From positions 1-37,444 of the forward strand of contig NZ_JPOS01000030.1 of NCBI RefSeq assembly GCF_000759025.1: a stretch of DNA of 37,444 bases, in the 5' to 3' direction. Positions 1-9,400 of this stretch are shown here, piece after piece. A program made the position numbers and the translations under genes. Below the pieces are notes generated by a model. That model made no database searches. It saw only the letters and a program-made list of their open reading frames with translations, and was not told the DNA's origin. Each line of letters begins with the position of its first letter. Within the stretch, counting starts at the first letter, position 1. This stretch comes from Phaeodactylibacter xiamenensis. Lineage in GTDB: Bacteria; Bacteroidota; Bacteroidia; Chitinophagales; Saprospiraceae.

Positions 1-512
1 AGCCCCATGGATATGGCGTTGGGCCGAGGACAACTTCCCTGGGGCCCGTCAAATATTAGACTTCTATCACGCCAAAGAAAAACTGGTGCTCTTTGCAAAA
101 CATCAGTTTAGAGTAGATGAAAAACGCAAAGCCTGGGTGGCTGGCCAGTGTGAAGTACTCTCAGCCAATAGAGTGCACGAGGTAGTGGATAACGTAAGCT
201 GCCTCAGAGCGAGAAATCACGAAGCCCGGGAAGCTAAGGCGAAACTGCTATCTTATTACGAAGAGCATGAAGACCGTATGCAGTACAAAACCTACAGGGA
301 TGAAGGGCTGCTCATCGGCTCTGGACCAGTAGAGGCCGCTCATCGTAGTGTCTTGCAGCAGCGGCTCAAATTATCCGGCCAACGCTGGACGGTTGATGGG
401 GCGCAAGCCATCGCGGATTTGCGGTGCTATCGTAAAAGTGGAGCGTGGAGTACGATCCAGCAACTTGTCGCAGCGGCATAGCTGTGCAATTTGTTATACA
501 CACTTTGACAGG
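1..512 (+). mobile_element. right end of an ISKra4-family insertion sequence
   Basis: The window opens inside a transposase gene that ends at 481; the terminal repeat must lie just after it. The minus-strand host reading frame can be followed down to about 515, so the IS-host junction probably falls between 482 and 515. The left end is outside the window, so the terminal inverted repeat and target duplication cannot be checked, and the exact end given here is an estimate. Confidence 0.5.
2..481 (+). CDS. ISKra4-family transposase, 3' part
   Basis: The frame is open from base 2, so the gene begins upstream of the window and only about 159 C-terminal residues are visible. The first residues (APWIWRWAEDNFPGA, then LDFYHAKEKL) match the catalytic-core segment of ISKra4-type DDE transposases, where an Asp is followed by a Tyr-His-Ala-Lys/Arg-Glu motif. 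Near the end, GLLIGSGPVEAAHRSV and RLKLSGQRWT carry the conserved Gly-Ser-Gly-x-x-Glu region with the last catalytic Glu. The GTG at 86 is an internal codon and not a start. The preserved end suggests a recent copy, but whether the whole element is active cannot be judged from this fragment. Confidence 0.85.
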   Translation, partial: APWIWRWAEDNFPGARQILDFYHAKEKLVLFAKHQFRVDEKRKAWVAGQCEVLSANRVHEVVDNVSCLRARNHEAREAKAKLLSYYEEHEDRMQYKTYRDEGLLIGSGPVEAAHRSVLQQRLKLSGQRWTVDGAQAIADLRCYRKSGAWSTIQQLVAAA

Positions 513-877
513 AAGGTAAATTCTCTTTGCTGCTGATAGAGCGCAGCTGTATTTTTGAGTTGCAGCGCCTTGCGCAGTTGCAGTGCTTCGAAAGTACAGC
601 GCTCAATAGTCAGGCGCAAGCGGGCGGAAGATCCGGGGACTATATGCACCGTCAAGTGGTAATACCCGTTGAGGACAGGGTGAGGGCTGTCGACAAAGCG
701 GAACTGCACCGGGAATTGATCTGCAGGCAAGGCCATAAGCGTCTCCCAAATGCTATCCAGGATAGGGAAATCATCGCGCATGGAATGGTGCAAAAGCCAA
801 TGCCGCGGAAAAAGGGCTCCATCTGCCTGCAGGGTATAGCCCTGCCGGGACAGGATGAGGATTTGTTGTTGTGGCAT
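494..877 (-). pseudogene. 3'-truncated gene, possible PAS/histidine-kinase-like protein cut by the IS
   Basis: 127 residues, last gene of the GTPase operon. The N-terminus is a compact alpha/beta region with no recognised motif, ending in a helical stretch (LRKALQLKNTAALYQQQREF) that resembles the linker helix between a PAS-like sensor and a histidine kinase core. The frame then runs into sequence next to the transposase gene (TFLSKCV, stop), which looks non-native. My reading is that the IS removed the C-terminal part. A PAS-kinase identity is inference from position and the coiled linker only; it could be another regulatory protein. An intact homologue in a related genome would settle it. 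Confidence 0.5.
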
Positions 878-928
878 ATAATCGTTTTTGGGCGTCGGTG
901 TTGGGGTGTTGTTGGTTTTTCTTGTTTT

Positions 929-1411
929 TTAGTAGGAAACCAGCTCACTGGCAATTTCCATGAATAGTGTTTCCACGTTTTCTCCGGTTTTGGCGCTGGT
1001 CAGAAAGTCGGGGTTATGTGTCCGCTCCAGGATGATCAGCTCCTCCTCAGAGACCAGGTCTTTTTTGTTGCCAACGACTTTGATCAGGCAACCGGGCAGG
1101 ATTTTCTGAATGAGTTTGAGGTCACTCTTTAAGTTATCGGCGGTTTGCTTTCTGGACAGATCGAAGACATAAATCACGGCACTTGCACCAAGGAAGTAGG
1201 TCTTTGGTACTTTCTTCTGAGATACTTCTCCGGCAATATCCCAAAGGATAAGCGAGAGTGGTTCGCCACTGACGTCCACTACTCGTTTGTCTACCTTAAC
1301 TCCTATGGTAGTCAGGTACTGGTCACTAAACGTATTATAGACAAAGCGATGAAATAAAGAGGTTTTCCCCACCGCAAAACTTCCTGTTATCAGGACTTTC
1401 CTGCTGGTCAT
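929..1411 (-). CDS. Ras-like small GTPase (Rup family)
   Basis: 160 residues, a single GTPase domain with all five G motifs: P-loop GSFAVGKT (residues 10-17), switch I Thr35, WDIAGE (57-62), NKKD (115-118) and SAK (139-141). Glu62 stands where eukaryotic Ras has the catalytic Gln61, so intrinsic hydrolysis may be slow or depend on a partner. There is no C-terminal prenylation motif. Prokaryotic Ras-superfamily GTPases such as MglA regulate polarity and motility; the role of this lineage is not established. It lies 41 bp downstream of a coiled-coil protein with a possible Roadblock/longin-like fold and upstream of a truncated sensor-like gene, which suggests a signalling operon. Confidence 0.9.
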   Translation of the reverse strand: MTSRKVLITGSFAVGKTSLFHRFVYNTFSDQYLTTIGVKVDKRVVDVSGEPLSLILWDIAGEVSQKKVPKTYFLGASAVIYVFDLSRKQTADNLKSDLKLIQKILPGCLIKVVGNKKDLVSEEELIILERTHNPDFLTSAKTGENVETLFMEIASELVSY

Positions 1412-1452
1412 TAAATAAACTTTTTTACGCCCCCCGGCTGTTTGGCCTGCTC

Positions 1453-2307
1453 TTAAAGCTGGCCCTGTATTGCCTCAGTGCTCAGAGGCGTTGTTTTCAT
1501 GAAGTATTCTTTCAGGGTTTTGCCCAGGTGAAGGTGCAGGGAGGCATCATCCGCCCTGATCTTCCTGGCTAATTCGTTCTGAACAAAGGTAGCAATCTGA
1601 CCAGACAATTGTTCCTGTTCTTTTGTCGTCATTTTGCCTTCCACGGCGAGAGCAACGTAGTAAGTGTGAAAATCCCGTATCAAAATCTGGTAGCCCGCAT
1701 ATTCAATCAGCTCAAGCTGAGTAGTGCCACGCCGGAAGGCATCCACTACAAATGATTTTATTGCGGTGAGCATCCCTGCAATCAGCTCTTTGTCCACGAC
1801 CTCCTGTGTGGATGCGCTTCCCAGCAAAAGACCGGAATGCTGCTCAATGATATACGCCTCCCTTACCCGGGGCAATGCCGCATTGCGCAGCACCAGGTCC
1901 GCCTCCCGAACGCCCCCTGCCCGAAAGAAACGGTCGCGCAAACGCGCCAGAAAGCTGCGCTCCAGCTGTTGTTCCACGCTTTCCCGGAGTTCCTGCAGCT
2001 GCTGGGCAATGTACTTGCGGATCATCGTGCCCATGACCGGATAGAGCATATCGATCATCTCTTCCTGGGATTCCCGGATTTTGCGTTCTACCAGCCGGTC
2101 GACTGCCAGTTGGTAGGCTTTGGGAAAGTGGGCTTCAAACTCGCTGAGCTGCTCTTCGATGATGGGGACCACCCGTTCTGCCAGAGGCTCCTTCTCCTCC
2201 AGTATGTTATGGATATGCGTGATCCGCTCCTGCTCCGGCCGGAGCAGGATGTTGCGCAACTGCTGTAAAGGGTCCGATTGATGTTCAGGCTGCTGACTCA
2301 CAGGCAT
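1453..2307 (-). CDS. coiled-coil protein with possible Roadblock/longin-like C-terminal domain
   Basis: 284 residues, soluble. Residues 10-145 are charged helices (IRESQEEMIDMLYPVMG, KYIAQQLQELRESVEQQ), probably a coiled coil. Residues 155-240 have a sensor-like pattern: YIIEQHSGLLLGSAS, then AGMLTAIKSFVVDAF, then YQILIRDFHTYYVALAVEG. Such strand-helix-strand order with SGLLLGS is typical of Roadblock/longin-type regulators of small GTPases. Longer relatives in Bacteroidota and cyanobacteria are, to my knowledge, often labelled OmpA-like because of a fused domain that is absent here. The start overlaps the stop of the upstream gene (TGATG), implying translational coupling. A GTPase-regulator role is inference from fold pattern and neighbourhood. 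Confidence 0.65.
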   Translation of the reverse strand: MPVSQQPEHQSDPLQQLRNILLRPEQERITHIHNILEEKEPLAERVVPIIEEQLSEFEAHFPKAYQLAVDRLVERKIRESQEEMIDMLYPVMGTMIRKYIAQQLQELRESVEQQLERSFLARLRDRFFRAGGVREADLVLRNAALPRVREAYIIEQHSGLLLGSASTQEVVDKELIAGMLTAIKSFVVDAFRRGTTQLELIEYAGYQILIRDFHTYYVALAVEGKMTTKEQEQLSGQIATFVQNELARKIRADDASLHLHLGKTLKEYFMKTTPLSTEAIQGQL

Positions 2308-2663
2308 CAGGCTTCTTCAGACATTTGGCTGATTTGCTGCCCCAGCTCGCTGAGCATGCTGCCCAGGCGGGCGCGATCGGCACTGCTGACCGTATCAATC
2401 TTTCTGCCCAGTTCTTTACCCTGAGTATTGAGCTGAGCCTCCAGATGGTTCAGGCGCTGACTGATGCGGTCCTCCAGCGCCTGCTGTGCGCTTTCCTGTT
2501 TGGCGATCCAATCCTCAATGCGCTGCCCCAGTCGTTGCTCAAGTGCGTTGAGCGCTTCGTTGATTTGATTGAAGCGGGCATCGTACTCGCTCATTTGTTC
2601 CCCCATCAGGATATCCCGGATGGTGTTAATCTCCCCGAAGGTCGGTGTTTTCGTTTCAGCCAT
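2307..2663 (-). CDS. small coiled-coil protein, first gene of the GTPase operon
   Basis: 118 residues from the ATG at 2663 (MAETKTPTFGEINTIRDIL); an in-frame upstream ATG at 2702 would add 13 residues of unlikely sequence. After a short conserved-looking head (GEINTIRDILMGEQM) the protein is almost entirely heptad-like helix rich in Glu, Gln, Leu and Arg. No membrane segment or catalytic motif is visible. It overlaps the next gene by one base. Function unknown; a scaffold or partner for the adjacent GTPase and coiled-coil protein is the simplest guess. Confidence 0.65.
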   Translation of the reverse strand: MAETKTPTFGEINTIRDILMGEQMSEYDARFNQINEALNALEQRLGQRIEDWIAKQESAQQALEDRISQRLNHLEAQLNTQGKELGRKIDTVSSADRARLGSMLSELGQQISQMSEEA

Positions 2664-2868
2664 ATGATCTGTTTCTTTTTGTGGCTGCATTAATTGCAGC
2701 ACTACCTTATTAATAGTAGGTGTTGGGAAAAGGGGTTGTGTTTTGGCTGTTTATTTGCTGGACTAGGTTAGCCTCAAAAATTCATCCTCGTAGAATAAAG
2801 GTAGCCATTCCGTATTCGTAAAAACAACATTTATCGCATTTTCCTTCAGTTTGTCCTATTTTTGAAGC

Positions 2869-4191
2869 ATGAATTTGCTGCTCTATACCAGTCAGGCCAC
2901 ACCAAGGGTACGTTATGCATGCAAGGTGTTATTCGGGCATATCCTCGGGCTGCAGGTGGAAGTGACGGCAGACTGGTCCTACTTTCAGTCGGGCAATGCG
3001 GACAAAATCATTTACGGAGCTGCCGGTTCGGTAGGAAAAGAGCCCCGCCTGCCAGCTTCCTCATTGCTTTTTGAGAAGGGCATCCATCCACAGCGGGTAG
3101 AAATACGCCATTTTAAAGGGCGCCCCGCCGGTTTTTTCGTGCCTGGCAAGGCTAATGCTATGCTGCCTTTCGACCTGCTGGCTTTTACCTTTTACCTGGC
3201 TGCCCGCTACGAAGAATACCTGCCTTTTGAAGGCGATGCCCACGGCCGGTTTCCGGCAACAGGCAGCCTGGCCCATCAGCATGGGTTTCTGCAACAGCCC
3301 GTTTTGCAGGAATGGGGCGCAGTGCTCCTGAAACGGTTGCAGGCTTTTTACCCACACCTGCCTGATCGCCGCCCGGGGTATACGTTCCGGCCCACCTACG
3401 ATGTGGATATGGGCTGGGCGTACCTTCACCGCCCGCTTTGGCTTCAGCTTGGCGGATGGCTCAGAGCTGCCCTGCAGGGCAACCATACGCTGCTTCGGGA
3501 GCGCCTGCGGGTGTGCCTGGGGAGGGCTCAGGACCCTTTCTATACCTTTGATGAGCTGGAGCGCCTGCATATCGAACTGGAGCTGCGCCCACTGTTTTTC
3601 CTGCTGCTCGGGCAGTTCGGCCCTTACGATAAAAACCTGCCGCCAAAGGGTAGGGCGATGCAGGCACTAACCCAAAAGCTGATCACTTTCAGCGATACCG
3701 GGCTGCACCCTTCTTACCGGTCGAATACCTCCCGAGCGCAGTTGCAGGCAGAAGTGGAGCATTACACCCGGCTTACAGGGCAGGCACCCCTGCGCAGCCG
3801 TCAGCATTTTCTAAAGCTAAGTTTTCCGGCTACCTACAGGCAGTTGATACAGGCCGGGATACAGGAAGATTACACCATGGGCTACGCTGATGCACCGGGC
3901 TTCCGGGCGGGCTTGTCGGTGCCTTATCCCTGGTATGACCTTGAAGTGGAAGCGGAGCAACCGCTGCTCATTTACCCGTTTGCCGTAATGGATGTGACCC
4001 TGCAGCAGTACCTGAAGCTTCCTCCCGGTCAGGCCATCGAAATGTTAAAGGGCCTGATTGATACCGTACGGGGCACAGGCGGCGTATTTATGCCGCTCTG
4101 GCACAACAGCTCCTTTGCCGCGAGCCACGGCTGGGCAGGCTGGGCGGAGGTGCATGAGCAGCTTTTACGGTACGGCAGCACCAAAAGCTGA
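2869..4191 (+). CDS. polysaccharide deacetylase-like protein with N-terminal DUF7033-type region
   Basis: 440 residues. The N-terminus (MNLLLYTSQATPRVRYACK) is characteristic of a Bacteroidota family whose N-terminal region precedes a NodB-like fold. TFRPTYDVDMGWAY (about residues 172-185) supplies the Asp pair of the metal site, and TGLHPSYRSN (about 278-287) fits the metal-binding His segment. LWHNSSF near the C-terminus resembles the late conserved motif. There is no signal peptide, so the enzyme is probably cytoplasmic. Its substrate is unknown; relatives occur near envelope polysaccharide genes. It precedes upp by 62 bp on the same strand. Family placement is fairly firm, activity is inferred. 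Confidence 0.7.
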   Translation: MNLLLYTSQATPRVRYACKVLFGHILGLQVEVTADWSYFQSGNADKIIYGAAGSVGKEPRLPASSLLFEKGIHPQRVEIRHFKGRPAGFFVPGKANAMLPFDLLAFTFYLAARYEEYLPFEGDAHGRFPATGSLAHQHGFLQQPVLQEWGAVLLKRLQAFYPHLPDRRPGYTFRPTYDVDMGWAYLHRPLWLQLGGWLRAALQGNHTLLRERLRVCLGRAQDPFYTFDELERLHIELELRPLFFLLLGQFGPYDKNLPPKGRAMQALTQKLITFSDTGLHPSYRSNTSRAQLQAEVEHYTRLTGQAPLRSRQHFLKLSFPATYRQLIQAGIQEDYTMGYADAPGFRAGLSVPYPWYDLEVEAEQPLLIYPFAVMDVTLQQYLKLPPGQAIEMLKGLIDTVRGTGGVFMPLWHNSSFAASHGWAGWAEVHEQLLRYGSTKS

Positions 4192-4253
4192 GTTTTTTGT
4201 TCCTATTATGAGGGATAACCCCTATTTTGGTCGCCGCAGCAAAAACGACCCAC

Positions 4254-4901
4254 ATGTTCAATCTAAGCCAGACCCCTTCCATCGCGAATCAATTTATCGC
4301 CGAGCTTCGGGATATCAATGTACAAGCCGACCGGATGCGATTCCGCCGCAACCTGGAACGCCTGGGCGAAATCCTGGCCTATGAGGTCAGCAAAACCCTG
4401 GCTTATACGCCCAAAAGCATTGCCACGCCTCTGGGGGAGGCCGAAGTGGCCCTCAGCGATCAAAAAGTGGTACTGGCCACCATCCTTCGGGCCGGCTTGC
4501 CAATGCATCAGGGTATGCTGCATTACTTCGATCACGCCGAAAGCGCCTTTGTCTCTGCTTACCGCAAACACCACAAAGACGGCTCCTTTGACGTGCACGT
4601 GGAGTACATCTCCTGCCCGGACCTTACGGGCAAGACGCTCATCATTGCCGATCCCATGCTGGCGACCGGCGCTTCCATGTCCCTGGCAATTGAGTCCCTG
4701 CTGGAGCACGGGCAGCCTGCCGCAATCCACGTAGTTACCGCCGTGGCAGCCACCGCCGGTGTGGAGCACCTGCAGCGGGTGATGCCGGAAGCCCACCTCT
4801 GGGTTGGCGCGGTGGACGAAGAGCTGACTGCAAAGTCCTACATCGTGCCCGGGCTGGGCGATGCCGGCGACCTCAGCTACGGGGAGAAGGTGCAGGAGTA
4901 G
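4254..4901 (+). CDS. upp: uracil phosphoribosyltransferase
   Basis: 215 residues. Salvages uracil to UMP using PRPP, in the cytoplasm. The PRPP-binding loop is IIADPMLATGAS (about residues 130-141), and the C-terminal VPGLGDAGDLSYGEK is the uracil-binding end of the family. ILRAGLPM is the other conserved active-site segment. The ATG at 4254 (MFNLSQTPSIANQFIAELR) is chosen over the in-frame TTG at 4227 because it gives the usual family N-terminus. The 27 bases after the stop contain only the leader of the next gene. Confidence 0.93.
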   Translation: MFNLSQTPSIANQFIAELRDINVQADRMRFRRNLERLGEILAYEVSKTLAYTPKSIATPLGEAEVALSDQKVVLATILRAGLPMHQGMLHYFDHAESAFVSAYRKHHKDGSFDVHVEYISCPDLTGKTLIIADPMLATGASMSLAIESLLEHGQPAAIHVVTAVAATAGVEHLQRVMPEAHLWVGAVDEELTAKSYIVPGLGDAGDLSYGEKVQE

Positions 4902-4928
4902 CGGCTTTTTTTGCTTATCTTTCCAGCT

Positions 4929-6443
4929 ATGAAGTATCCGATTGGCATACAGGATTTCCGGGAGCTCCGGGAAGGTGGCTATGTGTATGTGGATAAGACA
5001 AAAACACTTTTTAATATTCTGCAACAGGGCGGAGGGTACTACCATCTCCATCGCCCCCGCCGTTTTGGCAAAAGCCTGCTGTTATCCACGATGAATGAGC
5101 TGTACCGTGGCAACCGGGAGCTGTTCGAAGGCTTATGGATCGACAATCACTGGGACTGGGAAGGGATGCAACGGCCGGTAATTTGGCTAAAGTTTAGTAG
5201 TCAGGGCATTCGAACAATGGGATTGGAGGCCGGTCTTGATGCAATGCTCAACGGTGAAGCCAATCGGCTGGGCATTCAGTTAGAAAAGGCGACTTTTGAC
5301 CTTCAGTTCAAAGAACTGATACAGAAAGCAAGCAAGGAAAACAAGGTAGTACTCCTGATTGATGAGTACGATAAGCCTATTATTGACTATTTAGATGATC
5401 CTCAGGTGGCAGAAGCTCACCGGGAAATACTAAAGAGCTTTTACTCCATCCTCAAGGACAGCGACCCCTATCTGGAGCTCATTTTCATCACCGGCGTTTC
5501 TGCTTTCAGCAAAGTCAGCATTTTTTCTGATCTCAATAACCTCTACAATCTTTCTCTGGTAGCCGCTGCCCGCACCTTGCTTGGTATCACGCAGGATGAG
5601 CTGGAGCATTACTTTGCGGAGCCTCTGGCGCGTGTCGATAAGGCAAAAGTCCGGCAATGGTACAACGGCTATTCCTGGGGCGGTACGGAGAAAGTATACA
5701 ACCCGTTTTCTATACTCAGCTTTTTCCAGGGTGGGGGAGAGTACAGCAATTTCTGGTTTGAAACCGGCACGCCTACTTTCCTAATCCGGGAAATGAAAAA
5801 ACGGGCTTACTATTTCCCGGAGCGCATCGAAGTCTCGCAAAACAAGCTCAACGCCTTTGACCTTACGCGCCTGGACCCCATTTCCGTACTTTTCCAGACC
5901 GGCTACCTGACCATCCTGAAGTACGAGCCAGAAGACCATCTGTACACGCTGGATTACCCAAATATGGAAGTCCGCCAATCCATGGAGCAAAGCCTGCTGC
6001 ACGAATACCTCGAAGGCCCGATACAAGACCCCCTGGCAAGGGTGGCCGGACTGCGCAATGCACTGAGGGAAGGCGATATCGAAGGTATGGTCCGCATCAT
6101 CAATGCGCTGTTTGCCTCCATGCCCTATGATCTTTGGCCACAGCAGCAAACCGAGCGTTTCTTCCACGCCATTATCCACCTCACTTTTGACCTGTTGGGG
6201 ACCTACATCCGATCGGAAGTCCATACCGCTAACGGGCGCTGCGATGCCCTCGTGGAAACGGCCGATCGCATCTACGCTCTGGAGTTCAAACTCGATAAAA
6301 GCGCGGCGGAAGCCCTGCAGCAGATTTTTGATAAAGGTTACCTGCAGCCCTACGCCGACTCCCCTAAGCAGCGCGTTGCAGTAGGCCTGAATTTTTCCTC
6401 GGAGGAACGGGCGGTGGTGGCGTGGGAAAGTGAGGTACTATAA
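4929..6443 (+). CDS. AAA-ATPase-like protein with C-terminal PD-(D/E)XK nuclease domain
   Basis: 505 residues from the ATG at 4929 (MKYPIGIQDFRELREGGY); the TTG at 4911 is not needed. The start matches the AAA-ATPase_like family (PF09820): YVDKT, then Walker A in RPRRFGKSLLLS (about 42-53) and Walker B in VVLLIDEYDKPI (about 141-152). The C-terminal part holds a PD-(D/E)XK (PF08011) core, with the Asp of GRCDALVE and ALEFKLDKSAAEA carrying Glu-x-Lys (about 451-463). Members are abundant as scattered paralogues in Bacteroidota and their function is unknown; mobility or defence roles are speculation. It converges with the next gene with only 4 bp between them. Confidence 0.88.
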   Translation: MKYPIGIQDFRELREGGYVYVDKTKTLFNILQQGGGYYHLHRPRRFGKSLLLSTMNELYRGNRELFEGLWIDNHWDWEGMQRPVIWLKFSSQGIRTMGLEAGLDAMLNGEANRLGIQLEKATFDLQFKELIQKASKENKVVLLIDEYDKPIIDYLDDPQVAEAHREILKSFYSILKDSDPYLELIFITGVSAFSKVSIFSDLNNLYNLSLVAAARTLLGITQDELEHYFAEPLARVDKAKVRQWYNGYSWGGTEKVYNPFSILSFFQGGGEYSNFWFETGTPTFLIREMKKRAYYFPERIEVSQNKLNAFDLTRLDPISVLFQTGYLTILKYEPEDHLYTLDYPNMEVRQSMEQSLLHEYLEGPIQDPLARVAGLRNALREGDIEGMVRIINALFASMPYDLWPQQQTERFFHAIIHLTFDLLGTYIRSEVHTANGRCDALVETADRIYALEFKLDKSAAEALQQIFDKGYLQPYADSPKQRVAVGLNFSSEERAVVAWESEVL

Positions 6444-6447
6444 GCGC

Positions 6448-9400
6448 TCACTGCCCGGCAACCACAAGCCGCCCACGCCCTGCTACCTGCCCATCAGCAT
6501 CAAGCACTTGAACTTCGTACAGTCCGGCGGGTAGATGCTCAGTAGGCAAGGGCGCGCCACTTTGCAAGGGCGTCTTCCTGACAATTGACCCTGTAGCATG
6601 CATGATCAACACCTGCACGTTTTCCTGGTCCAAGCCAGCCAAAGACCAATACACCGGAGCACCAGATGCTACCGGATTTGGAAAAAGCTTTAGTACTTCG
6701 GCAGACCGGTCCTCCGTGATATCAGCACTAACAAATTCTACTTCAAAAGGCCAAGTCTCTTCACAATTATTGGCATCGGTGATGGTGAGTTGATAAATGC
6801 CAGGAGGTAAACCACTGAGGGAAGGCATGTTGCTGCCCGTGCTCCAGTTGTAGTTATATGGAGGCGTACCTCCGGAAACACTTTGCAGAAAAATACTGCC
6901 TCCCATTGTTTCATTGGCAGGAGTCACTATAGATTCCACATGAATAGGCATTTGTTCAGGAACCGTAACAGTTAGTGTATCCCGGCAATTGCTGGCATCG
7001 GTGATGGTGAATTGATAACTTCCGGCAGGCAGGCTGTCAGGCCGTATTCCTGAAACTCCATTTCCTGACCAGGAGTAGGTGAACGGAGCCTCTCCGGTAG
7101 GAGCAAAGAAAACTACCCCATCCTCCCCTTCAGCGCATAAAGGTGCAGCAACAGAATCTACAGCAAGTTCAAAGCTCAGGCGTTCATAAGTGCCTAAGTC
7201 TACAATACCCTCCTGTATCCGATTGTTGCCTTCCAGGTCAGTGTCAGAAGTCACCGCCTCATTTTGCCCTGTATTGAGTGCCGGCGAGCAAGCCGACAGT
7301 CTCAAGTCTCCTGATAAAGTGTCCAGAAAATGGGGGTACACCTCATGGATGACCTGATCTCCAAAGGCTTCCGGGCAGCCTGATAACCCAACGCAGGGCG
7401 GGGAGCTAATGAGTGTGTAGTCGATATCAAAATCATAGTAATTTTCCAAGCCGACATTATTTACAAGACTGTTGTAAAAAATGCCTTTTGGCTCTTCAAT
7501 AGCTGTTTTCTCTTCCCAGAAGATACTATTCCGTACCTGAAGCCTGTTAATCCAGGTGTCCAGCCCCGGTTCCGCTTGCCAGTTCTTAATGACGGGATTC
7601 AAGCCGTTATTAAAAAATGTACAGTGATTGACGGTAGTGTACAATTCAGCGTTTACTTGAATATAAAGCCCTAATGCGCCTTCATTTCGATCAAATGTGC
7701 AGTTGTGGATATTAAGGTTTCTGATAACTCCCACAGAAGAATCAGTCCCGAAGGCGACAATAGCGCCTCCTGACTTTTTGGTTGGTGCCTTATTCTCTAA
7801 AAACTGACAAGATTCGAAAGTAAAATCATCAATAACATCAGAAAGGTTGCTGCCCTGATAAGTAAGAGAAACAGCCTGCCCAAAATTCTTTTCAAATATC
7901 GAATTTTCTACCCGACCCGAAAAGACACTGCTCCCGGTGCCTAGATGAAGAGCGCTCCCTTTTTGGGTATCAGAGATATTTTCCTGAAATAAACAATTTC
8001 GAATAGCGAACCCTAAACTATCCCCCGCATCTGCCATAACACTGGTACTATACAACAATATTCCTCCTCCGTTGGTAGCAACTGCATTACGTTGAAATAC
8101 ACAATCCTGAAAGGTGATTTGCCCTGTACCGTTTGAATTATTAATTATGGCTCCGGCGCCTTCCCTGGCATAGTTATCACCAAATATGACATCCTGTACC
8201 TTAAACTGACCAGTACCTGTCACGGACAATCCGCCTCCGCTAAGCGCGTGATTGTAAATAAAGGTATCACGCAAAAGTCCGTAATCAGGAAAAGTATCAG
8301 CGTTCACCGAATTTAGATTCAGTCCCCCACCCTGAAAAAAAGCATGGTTTCGTTCAAATCTGCAATCCTGTAAGCGTGGCCAGCCTATAGCTTCATTCCG
8401 TATTTCTCCATGTACTGCACCACCGAATCGGGCACGGTTATTTTGAAAAACGCAGTGTGAAATCATTGGCATATTGGCAGGCATGGCTTCATTGCTTAAC
8501 ACCAGCAGCCCTCCTCCCGAACTATTGGGACCAAGCAGTTGAGCCGAGTCTAAACCCTGCCCTGCTTCTATCGTAAACCCATCCAACCGGCACAGGCTAT
8601 CCGTACCAATAGCCTGAACGACATGATATACATTGTCTGTACTATCTCCTTGTATACCAATATCACCAGAAAGAATAGCAGGAAAGAGATAAGGCTGACG
8701 CTCTTGAGCAGTAAGCTCAATTCCCTGAAACCCACCGAGTACTGTAACACCAGGCTGCAATAAGAAAGAAGAATAGCGGTCAGTACTATTGAAAAGTGTA
8801 AAATCAGTAGGCAGGTAGGTACCCTCTGCTACCCAGATAGTGTCCCCCGGATTAGCATAAAATAGCCCTTCCTGTAAATTATCAAAAGCATTAGGCCAGC
8901 TTGAACCATTCTTTAGCCCACCTTGTACATCCGCATCAACATACCATATCGAGGCAGCGGGGCGTTCCCAGTCACAATTGACATCATACTCAAGCCCTTC
9001 ATTAGTCCAGACGCAGCCCAGCAAAAAACTAAACAGATCACCACTTGCTGGATAAAGTAAATAAAAGGGGTGGCGATAGTCTCCGTAGCCAGCTGTCCAT
9101 ATTGTAAAATCAAGAAGCGTTGCCTGTAGATCGGTACTGCCTAGAAATATAGTTTTATGGTACGTCCCTGCAATTTCCACACTATCTGTGTTATAAACTA
9201 CATAATCAAATGAAGTGGCAGGAGATACATTCTGAAAGGCCTCAAGTAGCCCAAAATGTAGTTTCATCGTATCACCGACTTCAAGCCCATAGTCATAAAT
9301 CAAATACTCCGGTTCGGCACAGTCCAAACTTCGCCGGAAGTACCCCTTATCCCCTTCTGCTCTGAAATAACCTGCAATCCGGTGCTGTTTACTGGCAGTA

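Noticed and set aside
2857-2864. TATTTTTG, a match to the -7 consensus just before the deacetylase-like gene
   Set aside because: It lies only 4 bp from the ATG, which would need a leaderless transcript, and there is no TTG at the right distance.
4263-5051. 262-codon minus-strand frame across upp
   Set aside because: Shadow of upp and of the next gene start; no recognisable protein.
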